DNA of 49,258 bases from JBJXDT01 sp046153505 (GCA_046153505.1 JBJXDT010000116.1:1-49258), one strand, 5' to 3'; counted from the stretch's first letter, positions 1-8,755 are shown. Translations and numbers: made by a program. The notes: generated by a model not told the origin, from the sequence alone.

Positions 1-290
1 CCAAAGAAGAACATCACTTCAGAGAATATAAACCAGCCCATACCCCAGCGGAAAGATTTATCCACTTGCTTGTTATAAAACTTAGAAACGCTTTCACCAA
101 TTACTTCACTAAACCAGCTAAAAAGTAAGTAGATTAAGGTAATAATCCCAGCAATTAACACGTATTTACCTGGCGCAGAACCGTGCATAAACAACGCAAA
201 GCCACTAGCCATCAAAAACAATGCAATAGAGGCTGTTAACGGCCATAATGAAGCGCCGGGCAAGTAATAATTTTTTGAATTCTGACTCAT
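1..290 (-). CDS. coxC: Cytochrome c oxidase subunit III (5' part only)
   Basis: Partial gene running off the left edge; the first 96 codons are visible. The translation starts MSQNSKNYYLPGASLWPL, has hydrophobic segments at about residues 17-35 and 43-60, and ends in the subunit III signature YNKQVDKSFRWGMGWF followed by IFSEVMFFFG. Subunit III is a core membrane subunit of aa3-type oxidase without redox centres, stabilising subunit I and the proton uptake path. The ATG at 288-290 is preceded by a good AGGAG site. It lies 31 bases after coxA on the same strand, so it belongs to the cox operon. The oxidase assembly gene ctaG (cox11), often found between coxA and coxC in betaproteobacteria, is absent here. 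Confidence 0.93.
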   Translation of the reverse strand, partial: MSQNSKNYYLPGASLWPLTASIALFLMASGFALFMHGSAPGKYVLIAGIITLIYLLFSWFSEVIGESVSKFYNKQVDKSFRWGMGWFIFSEVMFFF

Positions 291-321
291 GTTTGCTCCT
301 ATTTTGCTTATCTATTCTAGT

Positions 322-1914
322 TTATTTTACAGTTGGTGGTGTTTCAAAAGTATGGAAAGGCGCTGGTGAAGGCACCGTCCATTCCAAACCATGTGCACCC
401 TCCCATGGGTTTGCACTTGCTTTAGGGCCACCTTTAATACATTTTACAACCACATAGATGAACAAGAGCTGGCTTATACCTAGCGCAAACGCACCTATTG
501 ATGAAATCATATTAAACTCAGCGAACTGCAGCGCGTAATCTGGAATACGGCGTGGCATGCCTGCTAAGCCAGTAAAGTGCATAGGGAAGAAAGTCACATT
601 AAAAGCAATTGTAGTTAGCCAGAAGTGCCATTTGCCCAATGTCTCGTCATACATATGACCAGTCCATTTTGGTAGCCAGTAATAGACGCCGCCCATAATC
701 GACATTGCTGCGCCTGAGAACAACACATAGTGGAAGTGCGCTACAACATAATAAGTATCTTGCAATTGAATATCTACAGGCAGAATTGCACAGACCAAGC
801 CACTAAAGCCACCGATAGTAAATAAGAACACAACAGCCACAGAAAATAACATTGGCGTCTCAAAAGTCATTGAGCCCTTCCACATGGTTGCTATCCAGTT
901 AAACACTTTCACGCCTGTTGGAATAGAAATCAACATCGTGCTGTACATAAAGAAAAGTTGACCAGCTACAGGCATACCCGTAGTAAACATATGGTGCGCC
1001 CAAACAATGAATGACAAGGCAGCAATCGCAGAGGTCGCATACACCATTGACGCATAGCCAAACAATGGTTTACGTGCAAAGGTGGGGATGATTGTTGAGA
1101 TAATACCAAATGCTGGCAATATCATAATATACACTTCTGGGTGACCAAAGAACCAAAACACATGTTGGAAAAGCACTGGGTCGCCGCCGCCAGCCGCATT
1201 GAAAAAGTGAGTACCGAAATGGCGGTCGGTAATCAACATAGTTAAAGCACCCGCCAAAACAGGCATCGCTGCAATTAACAGGTACGCTGTAATTAACCAA
1301 GTCCATACAAACATCGGCATTTTCATTAGCGTCATACCAGGTGCGCGCATATTAAAAATGGTCGTAATAATATTAATTGAACCGACGATTGAAGATACGC
1401 CCAAAATATGCAGCGCTAGAATACTCATATCCACAGACATTGTGCCTTGAGGGTCCTGTGTAGAAAGTGGGGCATACATTGTCCACCCACCTGATACAGC
1501 ACCGCCAGGAACAAAAATCGAAGTAATCAACAATATTGCAGCAGGAATTAACAGCCAAAAACTCATGTTATTTAAGCGCGGAAAAGCCATATCTGGTGCG
1601 CCAATCATTAGCGGCACTTGCCAGTTAGCAAAGCCCACAAACGCTGGCATAATCGCACCGAAAATCATGATAAGGCCATGCAATGTGGTCAAACGATTAA
1701 ATTGAATAGGTTCAAAAAACTGCAAGCCTGGTTGAAATAACTCTGCACGAATACCCATTGCCATTGCGCCAGCGAACATAAACATTGTCAAACTAAACCA
1801 TAGATACATCGTACCAATATCTTTATGGTTGGTCGAAGCAACCCAACGCATAATACCTGTTGGGTGGCCATGACCGTGATGATCGTCGTGGTGTGTTGCA
1901 GTTGTCGTGCTCAT
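322..1914 (-). CDS. coxA: Cytochrome c oxidase subunit I (aa3-type)
   Basis: Catalytic subunit of the haem-copper oxidase, reducing O2 to water in the inner membrane and pumping protons; it holds haem a and the haem a3-CuB centre. Visible marks: about twelve membrane segments, haem a ligand H79 in TLHGL, the CuB and cross-linked tyrosine motif FGHPEVY, the HH pair in WAHHMFTTG, and the HFHY motif for the haem ligands. The N-terminus is His/Asp rich (HHDDHHGHGH), as in many betaproteobacterial homologues. A TTG at 1915-1917 could extend it one codon, but the AGGAG site sits 6 bases before the ATG at 1912-1914, so that start is used (530 aa, normal length). It lies between coxB and coxC in one transcription unit. 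Confidence 0.97.
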   Translation of the reverse strand: MSTTTATHHDDHHGHGHPTGIMRWVASTNHKDIGTMYLWFSLTMFMFAGAMAMGIRAELFQPGLQFFEPIQFNRLTTLHGLIMIFGAIMPAFVGFANWQVPLMIGAPDMAFPRLNNMSFWLLIPAAILLITSIFVPGGAVSGGWTMYAPLSTQDPQGTMSVDMSILALHILGVSSIVGSINIITTIFNMRAPGMTLMKMPMFVWTWLITAYLLIAAMPVLAGALTMLITDRHFGTHFFNAAGGGDPVLFQHVFWFFGHPEVYIMILPAFGIISTIIPTFARKPLFGYASMVYATSAIAALSFIVWAHHMFTTGMPVAGQLFFMYSTMLISIPTGVKVFNWIATMWKGSMTFETPMLFSVAVVFLFTIGGFSGLVCAILPVDIQLQDTYYVVAHFHYVLFSGAAMSIMGGVYYWLPKWTGHMYDETLGKWHFWLTTIAFNVTFFPMHFTGLAGMPRRIPDYALQFAEFNMISSIGAFALGISQLLFIYVVVKCIKGGPKASANPWEGAHGLEWTVPSPAPFHTFETPPTVK

Positions 1915-1980
1915 CAAATTCTCCTAAAAACTAAAGCTAATTATCTAGTGATTAAATCTTAAATATGTCCGCCGCTTAAT

Positions 1981-3123
1981 CTATCGTGCGGCTTTAACCT
2001 GAGCAGGTTGCACAACTGGGTCAACCGTTGCCGCATTACCCAAAGCTTGACGCTCGTAAGTAATCACAGCTGCGATGTCCACATCATTCAATTGTGCTTT
2101 CCAAGGTGGCATCACTCCCTTACCATTTAAGAGACGATCTAGATGGCTGTCAGGCAAGTATTTACCGTCGGCTCCAAAAATCGCACCTAATGCAATTTTA
2201 CTACCTGTCAATGCTGGGAAAGCTGGTGGTAAACCTGCGCCATTCGCTTGATGGCAAACTGCACAGTTTTTCTCATACACTGTTTTACCATGCGCTAACA
2301 GATCTTCTTTCGTCCACTCTTTGTCAGCGCCTGCCGCACCTGCTGCAGCTTCTGCCTTCTTAGCCTCAATCCAAGTATTGTATTTTTCTTCAGACACAGC
2401 TTCTACAACAATAGGCATAAAGCCGTGCGCCTTACCGCACAACTCAGAACATTGGCCTCGATAAGTACCTTCTTTGTCAGCTCTAAACCATGTTTCTTTA
2501 ATAAAACCTGGAATTGCATCTTGTTTTACACCGAATGAAGGCACAGACCAAGAGTGAATAACATCGTTCGCAGTAAGTACTACGCGTATTTTTTTACCTA
2601 CCGGCACAACCATTGGATTATCTACTTCCAATAGGTAATGTTCACCTTTTTCTGCCTTGTTATTTATTTGATCTTGTGTCGTTGATAAGTTACTGATGAA
2701 CTTTACATCCTTGTCCAAGTAATCATATTCCCACTTCCATTGTGACCCAGTAACCTTGATGCTCATATCAGCAGCGCTGGTATCTTTCATAGCAAAAATA
2801 GTTTTTGTTGCTGGCCACGCCATGGCTGCCAAAATAATCACTGGGATAATTGTCCAAACAACTTCTAGCAGATGATGCTCGTGAAATTGAGCTGCTTGAT
2901 GACCCACTGATTTACGATGCTTGTAAATTGAGTAGAACATTGCTGTAAATACCACAACAAAAATACCTAAACAAACCCATACAATCAGCATATGCAAATC
3001 GTAAATCTGACGTGCGATTTCGGTTGCTGGGGGTCTAATATTTAGTGCATATTCGGCATGTGCGCTTGCAATGAATGATGACAGAAACGCGCTACCAAGA
3101 GAGAGAGTAGTTCTCTTATTCAT
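1981..3123 (-). CDS. coxB: Cytochrome c oxidase subunit II with fused cytochrome c domain
   Basis: Electron entry subunit of aa3 oxidase. Order of parts: signal peptide (1-23), two membrane helices (about 45-65 and 88-106), a periplasmic cupredoxin domain with the CuA ligands H190, C225, E227, C229, H233 and M236, an Ala-rich linker (about 254-266), and a C-terminal cytochrome c domain with CAVCH at 287-291 and probable axial M338 in GVMPPW. This is the caa3-like layout common in betaproteobacteria, in which the fused haem c passes electrons to CuA. First gene of the minus-strand cox operon; the long upstream region (to the tRNA) should hold the promoter. 380 aa, ordinary length for the fusion type. 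Confidence 0.97.
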   Translation of the reverse strand: MNKRTTLSLGSAFLSSFIASAHAEYALNIRPPATEIARQIYDLHMLIVWVCLGIFVVVFTAMFYSIYKHRKSVGHQAAQFHEHHLLEVVWTIIPVIILAAMAWPATKTIFAMKDTSAADMSIKVTGSQWKWEYDYLDKDVKFISNLSTTQDQINNKAEKGEHYLLEVDNPMVVPVGKKIRVVLTANDVIHSWSVPSFGVKQDAIPGFIKETWFRADKEGTYRGQCSELCGKAHGFMPIVVEAVSEEKYNTWIEAKKAEAAAGAAGADKEWTKEDLLAHGKTVYEKNCAVCHQANGAGLPPAFPALTGSKIALGAIFGADGKYLPDSHLDRLLNGKGVMPPWKAQLNDVDIAAVITYERQALGNAATVDPVVQPAQVKAAR

Positions 3124-3321
3124 AACTTAATCCACCCTAAAAAATTGTGAACAACTTAAATTCAGATACACCAGCAATTTACGATTAATGAAACGAACCG
3201 CACTTTTACCAGCAACTCATGCGTCAGGACATACTGCGCATTTTATTTTTTATACAAAAAATGCGACAACCTGCCGCAGTAGCGATAAAGTAGCATATCG
3301 TTCGGCGCTTATCAAGCAAAT

Positions 3322-3339
3322 TGTAACATCACTGTTACA
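3322..3339. promoter_or_regulatory. Perfect palindrome upstream of the cox operon
   Basis: TGTAACA-TCAC-TGTTACA: two 7-base arms with a 4-base spacer, in the otherwise gene-free stretch between coxB (start 3123) and the tRNA-Leu gene (3402). A dyad of this size upstream of an operon looks like a regulator binding site. It is about 200 bases from the coxB start codon, so it may act at a distant cox promoter. It is not a good match to the CRP or FNR consensus. The rest of 3124-3401 is AT-rich and shows no gene. Confidence 0.4.
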
Positions 3340-3401
3340 TTTTTTTGCTATTCGAACTTAACCGAAGAGATAATGATATTTAAATTCTTATTTTTAATTT
3401 G

Positions 3402-3486
3402 TGGTGCCCGGGGCCGGAATCGAACCGGCACGCATTGCTGCGCGGGATTTTGAGTCCCGTGCGTCTACCAATTCCGCCACCCGGGC
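3402..3486 (-). tRNA. tRNA-Leu (anticodon CAA)
   Basis: Read on the minus strand, the gene starts GCCCGGGTGGCGGAATTGG and ends in an encoded CCA (3402-3404). The 7-bp acceptor stem GCCCGGG/CCCGGGC is perfect, the T arm contains GGTTCGAACC, and the anticodon stem CGGGA/TCCCG encloses the loop CTCAAAA, giving anticodon CAA (reads UUG). The long variable arm expected of a class II leucine tRNA is present. It sits between the cox operon and queA, transcribed away from queA. Confidence 0.95.
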
Positions 3487-3581
3487 TTTTGGGAAAATAC
3501 ATTACTGTATAATTGCAATGCCGCTATTATAGCAAGCTCTGCTAATTATGCGAACCCCAGTTTTAACTCTGTTAACAATTT

Positions 3582-4631
3582 ATGCAAACAAAAGATTTTG
3601 ATTTTGATTTACCCGAACACCTTATAGCGCAATATCCTGCTTTGCAGCGCAACGCTAGTAGGCTATTACGCTTAGATGGCAAAACAGGCAAATTAGCGGA
3701 TTCACACTTTTTACATTTACCCGATTTTTTATCCGAAAACGACTTGCTGGTTTTTAATGACACGCGCGTCATTAAAGCGCGCCTATTTGGAAGTAAAGCA
3801 ACAGGCGGAGCGGTTGAGGTGCTTATCGAGCGGATTTTAGACGAACATAGCGCACTGGCACATGTGCGTGCTTCGCGCTCACCTAAAATTGGCAGCTACA
3901 TTACATTGGCAAATACCATCCAAGCAGAAGTCATTGGTCGTGACGGCGATTTATTCCAACTCAAATTTCATCACGAAATGCCAATACTCTATATATTAGA
4001 ACAATATGGTCACTTGCCACTACCACCCTATATATCTCATAGCGCAAGCAGCCAAGACGAAACTCGCTATCAAACTGTCTATGCAAAACATGCTGGCGCC
4101 GTAGCCGCGCCTACAGCAGGGCTTCATTTTGATGAGGCCATGTTGGATACGCTTAAAGAAAAAGGTTTGCAAATTGCCTATGTAACATTACACGTTGGAG
4201 CAGGTACATTTCAGCCAGTAAAAGTAGAAAATATTTCTGAGCACAAAATGCATAGTGAGCTTTACCATATCACGGAAGAGTCAGCCGCAGCAATTGCACA
4301 AGCCAAAGTTTCGGGTGGAAAAATAACTGCGGTTGGCACAACTGCATTACGAGCACTAGAAAGTGCAGCGAATAGAAATACGAGCACCCTGAGTACCAAC
4401 ATTCACGCGCTTGCTGGGGCAGGTGAAACAAGCATATTTATTACGCCAGGTTATGAATTTAAAGTGGTAGACAGGCTACTTACCAATTTCCATCTACCCA
4501 AAAGCACATTACTTATGCTAGTGTCCGCCTTTGCAGGTTTTGGGCATATCAAGCATGCTTATCAACATGCAATAGAACAAAAATACCGCTTCTTTAGTTA
4601 TGGTGACGCCATGTTAATAGAAAAGAAGTGA
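3582..4631 (+). CDS. queA: S-adenosylmethionine:tRNA ribosyltransferase-isomerase
   Basis: Transfers and isomerises the ribose of S-adenosylmethionine onto 7-aminomethyl-deazaguanine in tRNA, giving epoxyqueuosine, the next-to-last step of queuosine synthesis. The 349-aa length is normal. Typical stretches are the N-terminal FDFDLPEHLIAQYPA, LLVFNDTRVIKARL, the AVAAPTAGLHF block (around residues 170-180), and FITPGYEFKVVDRLLTNFHLPKSTL near the C-terminus. No tgt or other queuosine gene lies next to it in this window; the following gene is an unrelated secreted protein. No strong Shine-Dalgarno site is visible before the ATG, but the N-terminal match fixes the start. Confidence 0.96.
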   Translation: MQTKDFDFDLPEHLIAQYPALQRNASRLLRLDGKTGKLADSHFLHLPDFLSENDLLVFNDTRVIKARLFGSKATGGAVEVLIERILDEHSALAHVRASRSPKIGSYITLANTIQAEVIGRDGDLFQLKFHHEMPILYILEQYGHLPLPPYISHSASSQDETRYQTVYAKHAGAVAAPTAGLHFDEAMLDTLKEKGLQIAYVTLHVGAGTFQPVKVENISEHKMHSELYHITEESAAAIAQAKVSGGKITAVGTTALRALESAANRNTSTLSTNIHALAGAGETSIFITPGYEFKVVDRLLTNFHLPKSTLLMLVSAFAGFGHIKHAYQHAIEQKYRFFSYGDAMLIEKK

Positions 4632-4671
4632 ACGATTTGGTCAACACAAACACTAATTGAGGCGTTTATAA

Positions 4672-5583
4672 ATGAAATCAAAGAAAGCAAAAAAATTGTA
4701 CAACACAAAATTTAATCTATTGTTTAAAAGTTTCTTTTTAATGATGGCTACTATTGCCTCAGCTAGTTTACAAGCTCAAATTCTCCCTCAGGCGGAATTA
4801 GGCATTAAAATTCCTATGGCGAAAGCGCCGAGCACGCGCCCGATGACAGTGGCTTATTTTCCTGCACTAAAAACTTATTTCATCGCAGACGGCGGATTAG
4901 CACCTATGGGAAGCGAAACCGAAGCGCCAATTTCGAAGTCTGAGATTCACGCTTACAGTTCAGAGGGCAAATATATCAACTCGGCTAAACCTGGTTATGA
5001 CAATCGTTCTATTTACTACAATGCCAATACAGGCAAAATCGAAACAATCACTTTCAATATCTCCAGCGCAGTAGGCTTTGCGCCCAATACAGGCATTTAC
5101 GCTTTACAAGTTTCTGAAACGGGTGAGATTAAAGAAAGCTCTGATGAAATTATGCAATTTAACCCAGCATTTGGTGACCAAGCAACCATGCCGAGCTATG
5201 ACCCAGAAAGCAAACACTACTTTGCAAAACAAAGCCGCAGTAATAAAGTGCTGATAGTAGATGCTTCGAAACGAGAGCCAATTGGAGAAATTTATTTAGA
5301 TCTCACTAGAGCTGGCGTGGCGTTTGATGATATTACTGACAGTTTTGCAGCCTATACTGGAATCAAAGGTGAGGAATTGGTGCTTTTAGATGTTGACCAC
5401 AAAGCAGCACTGGTATTTGATTTGAATGGTAAATTTGTTGCCAAAAGCGAGCTACCAAAAGATCTAAAACTGCGCGCTAAAAACCATTACAACGGTTTAG
5501 GTTATGCCAATGATATGCTGTTTGTATATCACGAAAGCGAAGGCGAGTTTGGCACTTATTACGGTTTCAAGCTTTTTAAATAA
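4672..5583 (+). CDS. Unrecognised exported protein
   Basis: Not recognised. The 303-aa product has a basic N-terminus followed by a hydrophobic segment (about 17-33) and a likely signal peptidase site near residue 35 (ASLQA). The mature part consists of repeated short beta-strand-like blocks (for example TYFIADGG, EIHAYSSEGKYI, GIYALQVSETGEI, KVLIVDASKREPIGEIYL, AALVFDLNGKFV), each alternating hydrophobic strands with turns. This suggests a beta-propeller or YncE-like periplasmic fold; that is inference from pattern only. There are no cysteines for haem or disulphides. It follows queA by 40 bases and could be co-transcribed; the end is followed by the 5615-5663 palindrome. Confidence 0.75.
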   Translation: MKSKKAKKLYNTKFNLLFKSFFLMMATIASASLQAQILPQAELGIKIPMAKAPSTRPMTVAYFPALKTYFIADGGLAPMGSETEAPISKSEIHAYSSEGKYINSAKPGYDNRSIYYNANTGKIETITFNISSAVGFAPNTGIYALQVSETGEIKESSDEIMQFNPAFGDQATMPSYDPESKHYFAKQSRSNKVLIVDASKREPIGEIYLDLTRAGVAFDDITDSFAAYTGIKGEELVLLDVDHKAALVFDLNGKFVAKSELPKDLKLRAKNHYNGLGYANDMLFVYHESEGEFGTYYGFKLFK

Positions 5584-5614
5584 TGACTGAGTTATAAAAA
5601 AACCGCGCACTTTG

Positions 5615-5663
5615 AACTGCACCCCAATAGTTGGCCATATGTCTAACTTATTAAGGTGCAGTT
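5615..5663. repeat. Long palindrome: terminator or remnant of fused IS ends
   Basis: AACTGCACC (5615-5623) pairs perfectly with GGTGCAGTT (5655-5663), followed by a T run (5661-5667), so it can act as a terminator for the upstream plus-strand gene. The similarity goes beyond the 9-bp arms: the left arm continues CCAATAGTTGG and the right arm, read in reverse complement, continues TTAATAAGTTAGACA, so about 20 bases on each side are imperfect inverted copies with almost nothing between. The left arm resembles, from memory, terminal inverted repeats of IS3-family elements. It may be a relic in which only the two ends remain. Confidence 0.5.
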
Positions 5664-5683
5664 TTTTTAATTTGAATATGCCC

Positions 5684-6187
5684 TTATTTACCGAGCATGC
5701 CTGCTACTTTGCCAGATACCATGCCAAATACAGCGCCTAATACAACTGAAATAATGACAAGGATTGCTGGATTAGTTAAATTCATTGCTGTTGCGTTGCC
5801 TGCTGTGTTTGTAGAAAGTGCTAAACCTGCAGTTGCAGCATATCCATAAACATTAGCTGGGACGACAGAAAGCAAGTTCATACCTGCTACTGCAACCAAT
5901 GGGAAAACTGTCACAGCAATAATCACCGGTGCAGCCAAAGCGCCTAAGCCACCTAAAGCGCCGCCACTTACCAATGCCAAAGCAATAGCAGCCATCACAG
6001 CGCCAAAACTCATACCAGCAATGGTTTTTTGCAACGCAGCGTTGTCACCGCCTGTATGGAAATAGCAACCCCAAGCGATAAAACCAACCCAAACAATAGC
6101 AACGCCTGCAAGTGGATTTAATGCTAAAAATGCCCAAACGCCACCTAATAAAGCAATACTTAAAGCTAATGCAGTTAACTTCGACAT
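5684..6187 (-). CDS. DUF1097 family inner membrane protein
   Basis: Small hydrophobic protein (167 aa) with about five membrane segments rich in Ala, Gly and Val; the GGVWAFLALNPLAGVAIVWVGFIAWGCYFHTGG segment near the N-terminus is typical of DUF1097 (YcdZ-like) proteins, whose function is unknown. A TTG at 6191-6193 would add two residues, but the AGGGAG site is 7 bases before the ATG at 6185-6187, which is taken as the start. It stands alone: its upstream region (6188-6389) is free of genes, and downstream it converges on the palindrome at 5615-5663. Confidence 0.8.
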   Translation of the reverse strand: MSKLTALALSIALLGGVWAFLALNPLAGVAIVWVGFIAWGCYFHTGGDNAALQKTIAGMSFGAVMAAIALALVSGGALGGLGALAAPVIIAVTVFPLVAVAGMNLLSVVPANVYGYAATAGLALSTNTAGNATAMNLTNPAILVIISVVLGAVFGMVSGKVAGMLGK

Positions 6188-6389
6188 ACTCAATCTCCCT
6201 TAAATTTTGAGTTAAAACTCATATAAAAATTAAAATTACTGAGAATCACAGTCTTCAATGATTTCGTAGCAGATCGCCTTGATGCACCGCGAAAGTCATT
6301 TTGACAACGCATGTTATCCCCGTTTTGGTGCACGACGCAACAGTTTTTTTACAGCAAGATGAAAGTGGTGTGAACTTTTGAAGAAAGAA

Positions 6390-7022
6390 TCAATCGTTTT
6401 TTGCGGTAACGCGATTTCCGTAATCCCAGTTTTTACGCCATGCGCCAACCACAAGGGTAGGATATTCCGGTTTACCTAAACTACCGTTGTAACGACCCAG
6501 TGCACGGTAATAATCGCCATTTTCGATATCGAGATAGTGCCTTAATATGGTGCAACCATAACGTAAATTAAGGCGCATATTAAATAAATTGTGATCTGGA
6601 TTACCAATACTTTTTACCCAAAAAGGCATTACTTGCATATAACCACGCGCGCCTACATTAGACACCGCATATTTTTTAAAGCCGCTTTCCACTTGAATCA
6701 ATCCCAATACTAATTGTGGATCTAGCCCGGCACGAGATGCTTCATAGTGGACACTTCTTAAAAACTCTTCACGGTAAGTTTTATCAGGTAAACGTTTTCC
6801 CAAGCGGGCGGACATTGTATCCATCCACGCTTGCCCTTCTTCTTGGCTAGCAAAAATCAAACGCGGCGCTGCTAAATCGCTAATCGATTTTTGCATCATG
6901 GCTTTAACGCTGTTAGAAAGCGGCTCTTCTTTCTGGTTACCAGCTTGCGCGCTCAAAGCAAAGCCCAACACCAGCATCAAAAATGCTATTCTTAAACCTT
7001 GCAATTTAACGCTTTTATGCAA
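6390..7022 (-). CDS. Lytic transglycosylase (SLT domain)
   Basis: Periplasmic peptidoglycan-cleaving enzyme of the soluble lytic transglycosylase type, forming 1,6-anhydromuropeptides. A signal peptide covers about residues 1-27 (cleavage after SAQA). The SLT domain runs from about residue 85 to 200, with catalytic E112 in IQVESGF and the family block GARGYMQVMP (124-133). The start is a TTG at 7020-7022; an AAGGG site inside the last codons of proS lies 8 bases upstream, and no ATG fits before the signal peptide core. The gene begins 5 bases after the proS stop, so the two are probably translated from one transcript, a pairing known from other betaproteobacteria. Confidence 0.9.
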   Translation of the reverse strand: MHKSVKLQGLRIAFLMLVLGFALSAQAGNQKEEPLSNSVKAMMQKSISDLAAPRLIFASQEEGQAWMDTMSARLGKRLPDKTYREEFLRSVHYEASRAGLDPQLVLGLIQVESGFKKYAVSNVGARGYMQVMPFWVKSIGNPDHNLFNMRLNLRYGCTILRHYLDIENGDYYRALGRYNGSLGKPEYPTLVVGAWRKNWDYGNRVTAKND

Positions 7023-7027
7023 ATCAA

Positions 7028-8755
7028 TTACCCTTGTAATGCCGTTTTAATATGCTGAATAATAGCACCATGGGGAATGTTTTTGGCTTCAGCATCAGCA
7101 CGTGCTTTGTACTCTACATTGCCCTCTGCTAAACCTCGCTCACCCACCACAATGCGATGCGGAATGCCCAATAAATCACTCTCCGCAAACATCACACCAG
7201 GACGCTCACCACGGTCATCTAACAATACATCTACGCCTGCATTTTGCAAATCGTTGTATAGTTGCTGCGCTGTAGTCTTCACAACTTCACTTTTATCCAT
7301 ACCTATAGGACAGATAATAACCTCAAATGGCGCCATTGCAACTGGGAATATGATGCCTTTTTCATCATTACCTTGTTCAATCGCCGCCCCTACAATACGC
7401 GACACCCCGATCCCATAGCAACCCATCTCCATCACTTGGCTTTGGCCATTTTCATCCAAATAAGTTGCGTTCATCGCGCTTGAGTATTTTTTACCAAGTT
7501 GAAAAATATGGCCGACTTCAATGCCACGACACAGCGAAAGTTTTCCTTTACCGTCAGGGCTAGCATCACCCTCTACCACATTGCGAATATCCGCAACCTC
7601 TTGCAGTTCTGGCAAATCGCGACCAAAGTTTACACCCGCCAAATGGAATTTAGGTTTATTGGCACCACAAATAAAATCGCTTAATACGGCCACAGCACGG
7701 TCTGCAATCACTCGAGTTTCGGGTTTCAATCCTACCGGACCTAAAAAGCCTGCTGGACAATTAAAATACGCTTTAATTTCATCGGCATCAGCAAACCTAA
7801 ACTCACTTAGTCCTTTGATTTTATTTGCTTTAATTTCATTTAAAGTATGGTCGCCACGCAAAAGTAAAATAGTAAAAACTTCTTTATCATTTCTCTCTTT
7901 TCCCATCACTGCCAGCAATTTCATGGTGCGATTGAGCGGCACATTAAGCAAAGCAGCCACTTGCTCACAAGTGGTTTGTTTAGGTGTTTCCACATCGCGC
8001 ATTTGTTCCGCAGGCGCAGGACGCGCGTGCACTGGCGCAAGCGCTTCCGCGGTTTCTACGTTTGCTGCGTAATCAGAGTTTTCACAGTAAGCCAGCGCAT
8101 CTTCACCGCTATCTGCCAACACATGAAACTCTTGCGAGCCATCGCCGCCAATAGCGCCACTATCAGCTTTTACTGCACGAAACTTCAGGCCAAGCCTTGT
8201 AAACACGCTACTATAAGCCCCGTGCATTTGGCTATAGGTTTCTACTAAGGACTCTTTGCAGGTGTGAAAGGAATAAGCATCTTTCATCAAAAACTCACGT
8301 GCCCGCATCACGCCAAAACGGGGGCGAATTTCATCACGGAATTTTGTTTGAATTTGGTAAAAGTTGAGCGGTAACTGCTTGTAACTGCTGATTTCTTTGC
8401 GTGCAATATCGGTAATCACTTCTTCATGCGTCGGGCCAAAGCAAAAATCACGTTCGTGCCTATCTTGAATTTTAAGCATTTGTGGGCCAAACACCTCCCA
8501 GCGTCCCGTTTCATCCCACAATTCTTTTGGCTGAACTGCAGGCATTAACAACTCAAGCGCGCCCGCTTTGTCCATCTCATCCCGCACAATATTTTCCACC
8601 TTACGCAAAACGCGTAACCCAAGTGGCATCCAACTATATAGCCCACTACCGAGCTTTTTAATCAACCCGGCACGCATCATTAATTTGTGCGAAATTAATT
8701 CCGCGTCGTTTGGAGCTTCTTTTTGGGTGGAGATAAAAAATTGTGAGGCGCGCAT
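7028..8755 (-). CDS. proS: Prolyl-tRNA synthetase
   Basis: Cytoplasmic class II aminoacyl-tRNA synthetase charging tRNA-Pro. The 575-aa length is that of the bacterial form with an inserted YbaK-like editing domain (about residues 240-390) which removes misacylated Ala-tRNA-Pro. Visible blocks are the N-terminal MRASQFFISTQKEAP, the class II motif 2 region RPRFGVMRAREFLMKDAYSFH, motif 3 GCYGIGVSRIVGA, and the anticodon-binding C-terminus. The ATG at 8753-8755 has only a weak upstream ribosome site but matches the family N-terminus. Followed at once by the lytic transglycosylase gene. Confidence 0.98.
   Translation of the reverse strand: MRASQFFISTQKEAPNDAELISHKLMMRAGLIKKLGSGLYSWMPLGLRVLRKVENIVRDEMDKAGALELLMPAVQPKELWDETGRWEVFGPQMLKIQDRHERDFCFGPTHEEVITDIARKEISSYKQLPLNFYQIQTKFRDEIRPRFGVMRAREFLMKDAYSFHTCKESLVETYSQMHGAYSSVFTRLGLKFRAVKADSGAIGGDGSQEFHVLADSGEDALAYCENSDYAANVETAEALAPVHARPAPAEQMRDVETPKQTTCEQVAALLNVPLNRTMKLLAVMGKERNDKEVFTILLLRGDHTLNEIKANKIKGLSEFRFADADEIKAYFNCPAGFLGPVGLKPETRVIADRAVAVLSDFICGANKPKFHLAGVNFGRDLPELQEVADIRNVVEGDASPDGKGKLSLCRGIEVGHIFQLGKKYSSAMNATYLDENGQSQVMEMGCYGIGVSRIVGAAIEQGNDEKGIIFPVAMAPFEVIICPIGMDKSEVVKTTAQQLYNDLQNAGVDVLLDDRGERPGVMFAESDLLGIPHRIVVGERGLAEGNVEYKARADAEAKNIPHGAIIQHIKTALQG

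Noticed and set aside
3322..3339. A CRP or FNR site upstream of cox
   Set aside because: TGTAACA-N4-TGTTACA departs from both consensuses (TGTGA-N6-TCACA and TTGAT-N4-ATCAA) in arm sequence or spacing.
6194..6389. A small gene or RNA upstream of the DUF1097 gene
   Set aside because: No open frame with a ribosome site, no strong hairpin and no terminator were seen; it is probably only the promoter region.
7521..8072. 183-residue plus-strand frame inside proS
   Set aside because: It is antisense to a fully conserved essential gene, Ser/Ala-rich in the way of shadow frames, and has no ribosome site.
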